From JAKQHY01 sp034429475 (lineage in GTDB: Bacteria > Chloroflexota > Anaerolineae > B4-G1 > SLSP01): DNA of 64,000 bases. Shown here one piece after another: positions 7,939-15,540 of this stretch (positions are counted from its first letter, which is position 1; each line of letters opens with the position of its first letter). The stretch is from assembly GCA_034429475.1 (NCBI GenBank), contig DAOUGD010000296.1:19204-83203 (forward strand), read 5' to 3'. The notes beneath the pieces were generated by a model. It saw only the letters and a list, made by a program, of their open reading frames with translations. It made no database searches and had not been told where the DNA came from. The position numbers and the translations under genes were made by a program.

Positions 7939-8133
7939 GTAAGCAGTGAGAGAAAAAACGCTCTCACTTTTCTTTTACAAATAGTTTCATCGTATAGGAT
8001 GATTCAAAACAAAACAACTCCCGGCAGTGCGCTAACACTAACCGGGAGTCTGGCCCCAACGCCGGGGTAGCGGCGCGGAGTTGCCTCTAGTATACCAAAG
8101 GCCCCCGCCCACACAAGGCGGGGGCCTTCTGTT
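7939..8133 (+). ncRNA. candidate structured small RNA or leader
   Basis: Within the 349-bp gap 7803-8151 no reading frame stands out, but the RNA made from the promoter above would be highly structured. It holds GTGAGAG/CTCTCAC (7946-7967) followed by TTTTCTTTT, which is terminator-like; ACTCCCGG-C-AGTG/CACT-AA-CCGGGAGT (8017-8049) with loop CGCTAA; CCCC/GGGG (8054-8067); and a final 12-bp stem AAGGCCCCCGCC/GGCGGGGGCCTT (8098-8128). CAACTCC (8015) can instead pair with GGAGTTG (8077), so two folds compete. It could be a plasmid-type regulatory RNA, or an attenuator in front of 8152. Confidence 0.55.
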
Positions 8134-8151
8134 AGGGATACGGAGGCAGTT

Positions 8152-8451
8152 ATGACCGGGGTTATGGTGGAAGTGTACACAGTAGAGCTACAGTCCTATG
8201 AGGCGCTCTTTGGGGAAACTCCCCAGGTGGGGCATTTCCTGGTACATCCCGACGGGCAGCGCGCCGGCGCAGTGGTGGAAGTGTTGGATTGTTTCACGGT
8301 GAAGGTCGCCTGGAAGGAACGCAAAGAGAAGCCGGCTAAGCGGATCCGCAAGACTGTCCACCACGTAGATACGGCTAAGAAGTACGGTTGCCGGTGGTTA
8401 GTGGCGCAGGATACGATGGACGCGGTAAACACAATCTATAGCCAGGAATAA
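8152..8451 (+). CDS. hypothetical protein
   Basis: A 99-residue protein, not recognised. The N-terminal half is beta-rich (VEVYTVELQSYEALFGETP, HFLVHPDGQRAGAVVEV). A very basic stretch (KERKEKPAKRIRKTVHHV) follows and suggests nucleic-acid contact. GGAGGCAGTT precedes the ATG. It is the first gene behind the strong promoter and structured leader and lies three bases before the GIY-YIG-like gene. Confidence 0.6.
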   Translation: MTGVMVEVYTVELQSYEALFGETPQVGHFLVHPDGQRAGAVVEVLDCFTVKVAWKERKEKPAKRIRKTVHHVDTAKKYGCRWLVAQDTMDAVNTIYSQE

Positions 8452-8454
8452 GCG

Positions 8455-8784
8455 ATGACCGTCTACTTAATTCACTTCGACACGCAGTATCACCACGCGC
8501 AACATTACGTCGGCTATGCGGACAATGTCTACTTACGGATTGCGCAACATCGGAAGGGGAACGGCGCGCGGCTGATGACGGTGATCGGCGCGGCCGGGAT
8601 TACCTGGCGGGTGGCGCGGGTCTGGTGGGGCGCGGATCGCGCGTTTGAGCGGAGGCTGAAGAATCGCCACGGCGCCGGGCGCTTCTGCCCGATCTGTCGG
8701 GGTGAGTTACAACTGGAGTTGGATTGGTTGGCGGTCCCAGAGATCAAGCTGGACTGGGACGCCATTCCAGAGATAGCATTTTAG
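8455..8784 (+). CDS. GIY-YIG-like nuclease-family protein
   Basis: A 109-residue protein. The start VYLIHFDTQ...HYVGYADNVYLRIAQHRKG corresponds to the GIY-YIG fold core: the first strand Y-L-I, the second strand Y-V-G, and a helix with R and H. It is followed by ERRLKNRHGAGRFCPIC, where Lys/Arg-rich and CPIC segments are typical of small phage and plasmid members. The canonical GIY is replaced by YLI, so activity is uncertain. The single CPIC could be half of a metal site. Similar small genes are common on mobile elements. Confidence 0.65.
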   Translation: MTVYLIHFDTQYHHAQHYVGYADNVYLRIAQHRKGNGARLMTVIGAAGITWRVARVWWGADRAFERRLKNRHGAGRFCPICRGELQLELDWLAVPEIKLDWDAIPEIAF

Positions 8785-8803
8785 GGTTGATGGAGGTGGA
8801 AAG

Positions 8804-9061
8804 GTGACAGAGAAACCGGGCATTGGTGAGGAATGGTTGACCACGGAACAGGCGGCGCAGTTGACCGGGTACAGTCAAGCGTATATGCGCCAACTGGCAG
8901 AACGGGGGCGAGTGATGGCGCTCAAGGCCGGGCGGGATTGGCTCTTGCAGCGCGCCTCATTGCTGGAATTTGCGGCGCAGATGGAAGCGTTGGGGACGGA
9001 TAAGCATAACCCCTGGAAGGGTGATCGGGAAGACCTGGCTGTGCAAGGCCGGGGCAGATGA
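8804..9061 (+). CDS. AlpA/excisionase-like helix-turn-helix protein (copy 2)
   Basis: An 85-residue DNA-binding protein. The helix-turn-helix is at residues 9-50 (WLTTEQAAQLTGYSQAYMRQ...AGRDWLLQRASLLEF). The tail TDKHNPWKGDREDL...QGRGR is shared with the 6765-7034 protein. It starts with GTG at 8804 after GGAGGTGGAAA. It lies directly upstream of the parM-like gene, so it could regulate the segregation and replication genes. Confidence 0.75.
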   Translation: MTEKPGIGEEWLTTEQAAQLTGYSQAYMRQLAERGRVMALKAGRDWLLQRASLLEFAAQMEALGTDKHNPWKGDREDLAVQGRGR

Positions 9062-9094
9062 TTTTTAGATTTTGGAGTAAGGGAGGCAAAGACG

Positions 9095-10072
9095 ATGTAC
9101 GCGGGCTTGGATTTGGGTTACAACGTGGTGAAGGTGATAGGGGAAGGGCGGCGCGCCGGCTTTCCCTCGGCGACGGGCACGCCCGACCGGGCGCGGTTTT
9201 CGCTGAATGGCAACGGTGCGGGGGCGATTGTGCTCTTGGAACCGGCGCATGTATTGGTGGGTGAGGAAGCCGTCCAGCAGAGCCGCTTCCTGACACGCCG
9301 GGAAGATCGGCGATGGGTGGAAAGTGAGGAATGGTATTGGCTCTTCCTGGCGGCGCTGTCGGAATTGACGCCGGCGACGGTCGCCGACGTCGCCCTGGTC
9401 ACGGGGCTGCCCGTCGCCTTCTATGACGACAAAGAGAAGGTGACCGCGCGCCTGGTGGGGGAACATCGGGTGCAGCGGGAAGGGCGGCGCGCGCAGGTCC
9501 TGCGCGTGACGGCAGCGCGGGTCATCCCCCAGCCCTTCGGGGCGCTGTTGGCGGCCGTGTTGGATGACCGGGGCGCCATCGGCGACGTAACGCTGGCAAA
9601 AGCGGCGGTGGGGGTGATTGATGTGGGCGGGAAGACCTGTAACCTGTTGTCAGTCAACCGCCTGACCGAGATCGGCAAAGAAACCGCCTCGGTGAATGTG
9701 GGCGGCTGGGACCTGGTAAGGGCCGCGCGGCAATGGTTAAGCGGGCATTGCCCCGGTTTGGATGACCTGCGCGATCACCAGTTGGCGGCGGCGATTCAGG
9801 AAGGAGAGTTGCGTTACTACGGTGAGCCGGTGCCAGAATTTCCACAGGTGATCGGGGAACTGGCCGCCGAGTTGGCCGGGCAGGTGATCGGGGAAGCCTC
9901 CCACCTATGGAACGGGGGCGCCACGCTGGACGCCGTGCTGGTGACGGGCGGCGGCGCGCTCTTGTTGGGGGACGCCATCCGCAAGCATTGGAAACACGCG
10001 CGGCTGGCCGCCGATCCGGTATATGCCAACGCGGCGGGCTATTGTAAGCTGGCGCGGCGGGTGTTGGGGTAG
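9095..10072 (+). CDS. ParM/Alp-type actin-like segregation ATPase
   Basis: A 325-residue actin-fold protein. Phosphate-1 motif is AGLDLGYNVVKV (residues 3-14). Phosphate-2 motif is GVIDVGGKTCNLL (about 174-186). The adenosine motif is VLVTGGGALLLG (about 288-299). Length and motifs fit plasmid ParM/Alp7/StbA-type proteins, which form filaments that push replicated plasmid copies apart, and related archaeal-type actins. GGGAGG lies 10 bases before the ATG. A ribbon-helix-helix candidate for the ParR partner follows at 10309, with one small gene between. A centromere-like repeat is not seen in the 33 bp directly upstream. Confidence 0.8.
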   Translation: MYAGLDLGYNVVKVIGEGRRAGFPSATGTPDRARFSLNGNGAGAIVLLEPAHVLVGEEAVQQSRFLTRREDRRWVESEEWYWLFLAALSELTPATVADVALVTGLPVAFYDDKEKVTARLVGEHRVQREGRRAQVLRVTAARVIPQPFGALLAAVLDDRGAIGDVTLAKAAVGVIDVGGKTCNLLSVNRLTEIGKETASVNVGGWDLVRAARQWLSGHCPGLDDLRDHQLAAAIQEGELRYYGEPVPEFPQVIGELAAELAGQVIGEASHLWNGGATLDAVLVTGGGALLLGDAIRKHWKHARLAADPVYANAAGYCKLARRVLG

Positions 10073-10088
10073 ACAGGGGACTGGCTCA

Positions 10089-10322
10089 ATGCCACGGGTA
10101 ACGCTGAAGCTGCAAGAGGCGGCCTTTGTGCTCAGTTTTGAGGAATTCGGGGACTGCGCCCCTGGTGATGTTTTACGCCTGGTGCAAATCGGACGGGTGA
10201 CCCGCGCGCAAGTATACCAGACGGCGACCTATCTGGGCTTTCGGTGGAACGGAAAACGCTGGCACAGGCGCTTGCCGCACTGGCTGAAGACCATCGAGCG
10301 AGGCAGCAATGGCGACGATTAG
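10089..10322 (+). CDS. small basic protein between parM- and parR-like genes
   Basis: A 77-residue protein that starts MPRVTLKLQEAAFVL and ends with a basic, Trp-rich segment (RWNGKRWHRRLPHWLKTIE). It is not recognised. The combination of a small beta start and a basic helix would fit a DNA- or RNA-binding accessory. It overlaps the next gene by 14 bases, indicating translational coupling. The start at 10089 is chosen because upstream in-frame codons lie within the parM-like gene. Confidence 0.5.
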   Translation: MPRVTLKLQEAAFVLSFEEFGDCAPGDVLRLVQIGRVTRAQVYQTATYLGFRWNGKRWHRRLPHWLKTIERGSNGDD

Positions 10323-10599
10323 GAAAACCTTTACCTTTGATAGTGAGCAAGACGCGGCGCTGTTGGCCTGGCTGGAAGCGCGCCCGAATGCGAGTGAAAC
10401 GGTGCGCGCGGCGCTGTGGGCCGCCTACCAGGGGCAGCCCCACAGCGCGCCGGCGGCGACCACGCTGGCCGACGTGGTGCGGGCGATTGAAGGCCTCGGC
10501 GCGGCGTTGGCCGGGGCGCGTTTCGTGGGCGCGCCGGCGCCCGCGCCGGTGAAAGAAGATCCCGAGCTGGCAGCGGCGCTGGCCAGTTTGGGCGCGTGA
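10309..10599 (+). CDS. ParR-like ribbon-helix-helix protein
   Basis: A 96-residue protein. Residues 3-40 read RKTFTFDSEQDAALLAWLE followed by RPNASETVRAALWAAYQ, matching the N-terminal strand-helix-helix of ParR/CopG-type DNA-binding proteins: a beta strand, a short DxD-containing turn and two helices. The remainder is Ala-rich and acidic (KEDPELAAALASLGA), similar to the C-terminal tails by which ParR adaptors contact ParM filaments. Its position in the same operon supports the ParR assignment. Identity with known ParR proteins is low as far as can be judged by eye. Confidence 0.6.
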   Translation: MATIRKTFTFDSEQDAALLAWLEARPNASETVRAALWAAYQGQPHSAPAATTLADVVRAIEGLGAALAGARFVGAPAPAPVKEDPELAAALASLGA

Positions 10600-10622
10600 T
10601 GACTTTTGAACAAGGAGGCAAG

Positions 10623-11201
10623 ATGCACGGGAAAGCGGAAGTGGTTGGGGTGGAATTTGTGGAGTTATCGCAGGAACGGCAGATACAAATTATGCGGCGC
10701 ACGGCGGAAGCCTGGGTCAAGCGCCGGGGGGATGTCGGGTGGCGGCTCCAGTTTGTGAGTACGGAGGAGGCGCGGCAGAAGTTGCGGCGCGCGGGTTGGT
10801 TGCCGGTGCTTAATGTGCCGACGGCGGAAGCCTGGCGCGCCGAGCAGCAGCAGCGCCGCTTGAGCCAGGCGCTCTTAACTCAAGGGCGGTGGGCCATCCG
10901 CCAGGTGGGGCCGCAGTATCGGTTGTTTCGCGCCGACGTCGTCGGCGAGTTGCCCCTGGAAGTCCACGAGCTGGCCGAGGTAGGCTGGTTGTTGGTGGCG
11001 GCGTTGGAAATGGTCAATGGCAGGCAGCGGGCAGCAGTGAAGCAGGCTGTAGGGGACGCAGAACCGGCGCTGCGCCAGGCCGCGCGCTTGCTGGTGACAC
11101 AGTTGATAGACTCGCAACGCCTGGCGTTGTGGGAGGCTTTACAAGCAGAGGCGCAGGCAGAAGTGATAGCCCTGAACAGGGGGGACGATGCTAGCTCATA
11201 A
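10623..11201 (+). CDS. hypothetical protein
   Basis: A 192-residue mostly helical protein, not recognised. It has an early segment SQERQIQIMRRTAEAWVKRRGDVGWRL split by a turn, a Trp/Leu-rich centre (EVGWLLVAALEMVNG) and a helical C-terminus (LRQAARLLVTQLIDSQRLA). I chose ATG 10623 because AAGGAGG sits seven bases upstream. It overlaps the next gene by 14 bases. It has no membrane segment or known motif. Confidence 0.6.
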   Translation: MHGKAEVVGVEFVELSQERQIQIMRRTAEAWVKRRGDVGWRLQFVSTEEARQKLRRAGWLPVLNVPTAEAWRAEQQQRRLSQALLTQGRWAIRQVGPQYRLFRADVVGELPLEVHELAEVGWLLVAALEMVNGRQRAAVKQAVGDAEPALRQAARLLVTQLIDSQRLALWEALQAEAQAEVIALNRGDDASS

Positions 11202-11601
11202 AAAGTTAACCCAACCTCAAGCGGCCCGGTTGAATGGCCTATTGCACATGGAATACACGCCGAAAGAGTTGGCGGCTGAGCTGCAATGCAACCCGTCCTA
11301 TATCTATGCCTGCATAGACCACGGCTGCCCCAGCCGGTCTACAGACACGGAACGCTGGCTCATCGTGGGCGCCGACTTTGCCGCCTGGTACAAAAAGCTT
11401 ATGCAAGGCCAAAAGTACTCGTTGGAAACAGATGAGGTCTTCTGCGTGAGATGTTGCGCACCGGTGAAGTTTTCTGGTGATACCCAGGTGAAACGTGTCC
11501 ACGCCACGGTGGAGAGACTACAGGGGACGTGCCCGCAGTGTGGCGCTACTGTGAATCGTTTTCGACGCATCAGGAGGGAATATGAATCGGCACAAGGGTG
11601 A
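11188..11601 (+). CDS. HTH plus zinc-ribbon protein
   Basis: A 137-residue protein. Residues 20-60 resemble a helix-turn-helix (YTPKELAAELQCNPSYIYACIDHG). Residues 86-125 hold two CxxC pairs (CVRCCAPVKF and CPQCGATVNRF) that form a likely zinc ribbon. It probably binds DNA and could regulate, or help, the tyrosine recombinase encoded by the overlapping next gene. It has the same strand and a 20-base overlap. Its exact family is not recognised. Confidence 0.6.
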   Translation: MLAHKKLTQPQAARLNGLLHMEYTPKELAAELQCNPSYIYACIDHGCPSRSTDTERWLIVGADFAAWYKKLMQGQKYSLETDEVFCVRCCAPVKFSGDTQVKRVHATVERLQGTCPQCGATVNRFRRIRREYESAQG

Positions 11602-12685
11602 ACCATTGATCAATCGCACGAACTGGCAGGAAACGCGCGAATATTTGACGTATTGCACGGAGGTGAAACAGAATTCACCAGGCAGCATCAGGATTATCGA
11701 GTCCTCCCTGAAGACCTTGTTGCGCTGGGCACAAGATCGCCGGCTGCCGTATGTTCAGAGTCTACGTCCCACCTATCCGCAGTACCTGGTAGACGCGGGC
11801 TTTTCAATTGCCTATGCTAACAAGTCGCTGGCTATCGCCCGGCAATTCTTCCACTGGGCGCTGGAACACGTCAGTTATTACCGGAAGCTGAATTCAGATT
11901 GGATCACCTCGTTGTGTTTGAATAAAACCGCGGACTGTGTCAAAGAACGGGAGATCTTCACGTTGGAAGATGTGTTGACGTTGGTGAACGTCACCCCGCT
12001 GACCCTGGCAGAAGAGCGCGATCGCGCCGCAGTCGCCTTTCTATTTCTGAGTGGTATGCGCGGCGGCGCGTTCACGACAATGCCGGTAGAGGCGGTTCAC
12101 ATTGAACAGCAGCCGATCGTTGTCAATCAATGGCCGGCGTTGGGGATGCACACCAAGAATGGTAAGTCAGCCAACACCTTCTTGTTACCTCACCCCGACC
12201 TGAAACCGCTGGAAGAAATTGTGATCGCCTGGCACAAGCAACTAACCGTGGAGCTGGGGCCCAGGGGACTATGGTATGCCATCGTTGACGGCGACCGGAA
12301 TTGCTTCGCCGCCCAGCAAGTGCCCGGTACTAACCGAGTAAACAACCTGAACAAGCGGATAAAACTCCTGTGTGAACGTGCAGGGGTTCATCTTATGAGT
12401 CCCCACAAGTTGCGGCACGGCCATGCAGTCTGGGCTTTGCAGCACTGTGAAACCATCGAAGATCTGAAAGCGGTCAGCCAAAATCTGATGCATTCCAGTC
12501 TGGTAACTACCGACAGTATCTATGGCATCTTGCGGGATCAGGATGTAGCCAGGCGGATCGCGCAGTTGGGAAACAAGAAGCCGCGGGAAATTGACACAGG
12601 GGAACTGCTGGCCCAATTGCTGGCCCATTTGAAGAACCAAACGGCGGAAAACAAGACCGCCGAGGGGGACGACCTGGAAAGCTGA
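11582..12685 (+). CDS. tyrosine recombinase (element copy 1)
   Basis: A 367-residue phage-integrase-family protein. The N-terminal SAM-like core-binding domain is at about residues 10-105. The catalytic domain shows Arg in SGMRGGAF, Lys in HTKNGKSANTFLLP, His-x-x-Arg in SPHKLRHGHA, His in LMHSSLVTTD and the nucleophile Tyr in SIYGIL, so all catalytic residues are present. It lies about 5.5 kb from the nearest end, so it is less likely to be the primary integrase. Resolution of multimers, or inversion of an internal segment, are alternatives. Its 3' end lies in a strong hairpin. Confidence 0.85.
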   Translation: MNRHKGEPLINRTNWQETREYLTYCTEVKQNSPGSIRIIESSLKTLLRWAQDRRLPYVQSLRPTYPQYLVDAGFSIAYANKSLAIARQFFHWALEHVSYYRKLNSDWITSLCLNKTADCVKEREIFTLEDVLTLVNVTPLTLAEERDRAAVAFLFLSGMRGGAFTTMPVEAVHIEQQPIVVNQWPALGMHTKNGKSANTFLLPHPDLKPLEEIVIAWHKQLTVELGPRGLWYAIVDGDRNCFAAQQVPGTNRVNNLNKRIKLLCERAGVHLMSPHKLRHGHAVWALQHCETIEDLKAVSQNLMHSSLVTTDSIYGILRDQDVARRIAQLGNKKPREIDTGELLAQLLAHLKNQTAENKTAEGDDLES

Positions 12686-12698
12686 CCCCCTCGGCGGT
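12656..12698 (+). terminator. long hairpin at recombinase gene end
   Basis: ACCGCCGAGGGGG (12656-12668) pairs perfectly with CCCCCTCGGCGGT (12686-12698) around a 17-base loop. The TGA stop is at 12683-12685. No T-run follows, so it may protect the mRNA end or act with a factor. A second hairpin GTGGGGGCGT/ACGCCCTCAC lies at 12753-12779. Confidence 0.6.
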
Positions 12699-12809
12699 GG
12701 AAGCCCCGGATCCCCCCGTTGAGGATCACGCGGCTTGGTCATTATAGCACAGGTGGGGGCGTTTCCAGGACGCCCTCACCGGGAATTGAGACCAATACGG
12801 AGGTATACA

Positions 12810-13370
12810 ATGGTTAAGCAATGGATTCGATATGTTGAAACGGCGAAAAACCCCCATGTCATTCAGGGGGAATGGACCGCAGCCCCGCAACCGATCACCG
12901 CTGCCCCGCCCGTCGCCCCGCTGACCCGCCCGACGCTGCTTTCGTGGCTGTACACAATGCCGGCGACGCGCCAGGACACAACCCTGGCCGCCGATCTGGA
13001 CGTGGGGCTCGTGCAAATCCTGGTGGCGCATACCTTGCAACACCCCGTCGCCTGGGTGGACCCCCTGGCGCAGGTAGGGCGCTTTGTACAAACGGCCTAT
13101 GCGCCTATCGAAAGCCCTGACCCGGATTTGATCGTTGCGCTTATGCCGGGCGCTGAAGCCTTTCAGGCCGCGTTACGCTCTTTCCAAGAAACGCGGATGA
13201 AGCCGCATCGGGGCAACTGGGGCAAGTGGTATCAAACCATGATGGCCGCCGCCCGCGATCTGGTTGCCCCCCTCCAAGCCCTGCGCCCAACGGCAGAAGA
13301 AGCGCTGTTTGTCCTGCGCTGGGCGGCCCTGGTCGCCGCCGGCGGCCGCCAAAATAGCGTGGTGGAATGA
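12810..13370 (+). CDS. hypothetical protein upstream of the FtsK-like gene
   Basis: A 186-residue protein, not recognised. It opens MVKQWIRYVETAKNPH, then a Pro/Ala-rich linker (about residues 25-50) and a helical body (LTRPTLLSWLYTMPATRQ; EEALFVLRWAALVAAGG). GGAGGT precedes ATG 12810. Its stop overlaps the FtsK-like start in ATGA, so translation is coupled and a role with the translocase is likely. Confidence 0.6.
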   Translation: MVKQWIRYVETAKNPHVIQGEWTAAPQPITAAPPVAPLTRPTLLSWLYTMPATRQDTTLAADLDVGLVQILVAHTLQHPVAWVDPLAQVGRFVQTAYAPIESPDPDLIVALMPGAEAFQAALRSFQETRMKPHRGNWGKWYQTMMAAARDLVAPLQALRPTAEEALFVLRWAALVAAGGRQNSVVE

Positions 13371-14731
13371 TGGACAGGCGAATTAAGTTACTCACTGACT
13401 GGGCGAGCCGGATCGCGCGGGCGGCGGTGGACGGCGCGCTGGTGAGCGGCAAGCCGTTGGCGTTGCGCAGTATTGAAACCGTCGCCGGGCCGCGCGCCGG
13501 CGCGCTGGAAGTGGACGCGGGGACGGCGGCGGGGCAGCTGCTCCAGGCGCTCACGGCGCAAGATTGCGCGCTGCATCGGCAGTTTGTCCCCTGGGACTTC
13601 ACCGGCGAGCCGTCCGTTTATATGGCTTCCCGTTACGTCCGGCTGGAAGCGGGCTGGCCGGACGATCTGGCCGAGAAGGATATCCCCCTGCGCAGTCTGG
13701 GCCGTCATCCTGTCGGCGCGGGCCGGTGGATTGTGGGGAAGAACGAAGTCGGCGCCACGATCACCCTCGGTTTAGATGACGCTAAGCCTCATTATCTCTT
13801 TGGCGGCTTCACTGGCTCAGGTAAGACGTGGGCCTTACGTTCAGCAGTGGCGCAACTGGCTGCCGACAAAGATAATCGTTTCGTGTTATGCGATGGGAAG
13901 TATGGCGACGGGCTGGGGTGCCTCCAGGGGCTGCATGGCCTGGTGGGACCGTTGGCTAAGGACGGCGACGGGGTGCGCCGCGCGTTGGCGTGGGCGGTGG
14001 GGGAAATGCGGCGCCGTTATGAGACCGGCAACAAGACGGGGCGCGTGATCGTGGTCATTGATGAAGTGCAAGAATTCACCGGCGACGCGGCGACGGCGGA
14101 AATGCTCAGGCGGTTGACGGCGCAGGGACGCGGCGCGGGGGTGCATGTGCTGGTGGGGACGCAAAACCCGTTACAGTCCACCTTCAATGATCCCAGCATC
14201 AAGCGCAACCTGACGGGCCGGGTCGCCCTGCGCGCCGACTCGTTTGAGGCATCAAAGGTGATCGTCGGCGGAGCAGCCCCGCGCGCAGATCATCTCTTGG
14301 GGGCCGGTGACTGCTACGCGATCACGCCGGCGGCGACGCATCGAGTCCAGGCGGCTTACATCCCCCAGCGCGAGCTGGAAGCGCTGCATGACGGCTGGCC
14401 CGCGTTGGATACCTGGCCTGACTTTGACCCGGAGGCCGCGGGAACATTGCCGGAAGCCGGCGCGCCGTGTTTCGAGGTTTCCGGGGTGGAAGCAGCGGCG
14501 GCGATCCTGGCCGCTTCGCTGGGGCAAGGCCGCCCAGCTTTGCAGCGCAGTCTGGAAGCGGCGACCGGCAGCAAACCCGGGAGTAACCGCGCCAAACGGC
14601 TATTAGACCTGGGGCGGGATGGTTGGAAATGGCTCCAGGCCGAGGGCTTGACCCTCTGTGACGCCGCCGACCTGGAAGAAGCAGATGCCGATCCGGACGG
14701 CGACGCCGTCGGGCAGGTGCTAGATGTTTAA
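13367..14731 (+). CDS. FtsK/SpoIIIE-type DNA translocase
   Basis: A 454-residue P-loop ATPase. Walker A is GGFTGSGKTWAL (about residues 145-156). Walker B with adjacent acids is VIVVIDEVQEF (about 227-237). The Gln/Asn motif is HVLVGTQNPLQS, followed by an arginine-finger region NLTGRVALRAD. This is the FtsK/SpoIIIE motor core as in AICE TraB and plasmid Tra proteins. There is no N-terminal membrane domain, but a two-helix membrane protein is encoded next at 14854 and could anchor it (inference). The C-terminus (about 400-454) resembles a small winged-helix segment. It probably drives double-stranded DNA transfer between cells, or replication-linked DNA movement. Confidence 0.8.
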   Translation: MMDRRIKLLTDWASRIARAAVDGALVSGKPLALRSIETVAGPRAGALEVDAGTAAGQLLQALTAQDCALHRQFVPWDFTGEPSVYMASRYVRLEAGWPDDLAEKDIPLRSLGRHPVGAGRWIVGKNEVGATITLGLDDAKPHYLFGGFTGSGKTWALRSAVAQLAADKDNRFVLCDGKYGDGLGCLQGLHGLVGPLAKDGDGVRRALAWAVGEMRRRYETGNKTGRVIVVIDEVQEFTGDAATAEMLRRLTAQGRGAGVHVLVGTQNPLQSTFNDPSIKRNLTGRVALRADSFEASKVIVGGAAPRADHLLGAGDCYAITPAATHRVQAAYIPQRELEALHDGWPALDTWPDFDPEAAGTLPEAGAPCFEVSGVEAAAAILAASLGQGRPALQRSLEAATGSKPGSNRAKRLLDLGRDGWKWLQAEGLTLCDAADLEEADADPDGDAVGQVLDV

Positions 14732-14735
14732 TCGT

Positions 14736-14830
14736 TGCCTGCCTGCCTTCACTGGGGATACACTCAGAAAGCGCGCTAAACACGGTAAACGGCAGCTTTT
14801 GAGTGTGTGCTGAGGGTGGGCAGGCAGGCA
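14736..14830. repeat. nested inverted repeat next to the FtsK-like gene
   Basis: The outer arms TGCCTGCCTGCC (14736-14747) and GGCAGGCAGGCA (14819-14830) are perfect 12-mers made of a 4-base unit. The inner arms ACACTC (14760-14765) and GAGTGT (14801-14806) extend into a longer imperfect stem. The whole fills the gap between the translocase and the membrane protein gene. It is a candidate cis-acting transfer locus, or a regulatory hairpin in the mRNA. Confidence 0.6.
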
Positions 14831-14853
14831 GATCATACCCAACGAGGTGAACA

Positions 14854-15294
14854 ATGGGAGACAAACAACGAGAACGGAAGAACAAAATCAGCGACGGGTT
14901 AACATTGGCGATGGGCAAGATCGGCTGGTTTGCGATCTTGCTTTTGTTCTTTGTCGGACTGCCGGTGTACGGCCTATGGGCGCTCTGCGGGCAATTCGAG
15001 TATGACGCGCTGCGCTGGCTGGCCGTAGGGCTGGCCGTGGGATTATTGCCAGCCTTCGGCCTGGGCTTTTTCTTCGGGAAGGCTGAGGTCAAGGGCTTCC
15101 TGGGTGGCTTTGACCGGGCGCTGGACGGCCTCGCCCAGGCGGTGGACCTGCGCGATCAAAGCAAAGAGCGCCGCGCGGCCATCACGCCGGCAGCAGCGCG
15201 CCCGGCCACGCCGCCTCCCGGCGCCTTCAATGTGTACTTGCCGACGATCACCACCCGCGCGGCGCTGCCGCAAAATGATGTGGTGGACTTGTGA
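14854..15294 (+). CDS. small membrane protein
   Basis: A 146-residue protein with a charged N-terminus (MGDKQRERKNKISDG) and two membrane segments (about residues 23-44, IGWFAILLLFFVGLPVYGL, and 53-74, LRWLAVGLAVGLLPAFGLG). An amphipathic helix and a Pro/Ala-rich cytoplasmic tail follow. It is not recognised as a family. Its position after the FtsK-like motor suggests it is a membrane partner or pore component for DNA transfer (inference). Confidence 0.65.
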   Translation: MGDKQRERKNKISDGLTLAMGKIGWFAILLLFFVGLPVYGLWALCGQFEYDALRWLAVGLAVGLLPAFGLGFFFGKAEVKGFLGGFDRALDGLAQAVDLRDQSKERRAAITPAAARPATPPPGAFNVYLPTITTRAALPQNDVVDL

Positions 15295-15304
15295 GGAGGG
15301 GGAC

Positions 15305-15526
15305 GTGACGACACAAAGACGGTTGGTGGCTATCGAAGTTGACCTGGTGGACATTATTCAGCAAGCCTGGCCGCAAGTGTGGGGCAGTGACGAACGGGAT
15401 ATCTTGCAGCAATGGCTCGGTCGCAATACTGAGGAAAAGCAGATCGTCAAAATCAACCTGGTCTACCAAGCCGACGACGGCCCACAGGTAGATCAGGTAG
15501 ATCAGGTAGATCAGGTACAAGGATAA
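15305..15526 (+). CDS. small hypothetical protein with repeat tail
   Basis: A 73-residue protein starting at GTG 15305 after GAGGAGGGGGAC. The body TTQRRLVAIEVDLVDIIQ and PQVWGSDERDILQQWLG looks folded. The last residues VDQVDQVDQV come from a 9-bp tandem repeat (GTAGATCAG, three copies near 15487-15514), probably a replication-slippage expansion. It is not recognised. Confidence 0.45.
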   Translation: MTTQRRLVAIEVDLVDIIQQAWPQVWGSDERDILQQWLGRNTEEKQIVKINLVYQADDGPQVDQVDQVDQVQG

Positions 15527-15540
15527 AAGGGGATGATGCA

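Noticed and set aside
15487..15514. Short tandem repeats considered as a CRISPR array (also 43858-43891)
   Set aside because: Units are 7-9 bp with no spacers; no cas genes anywhere in the window.
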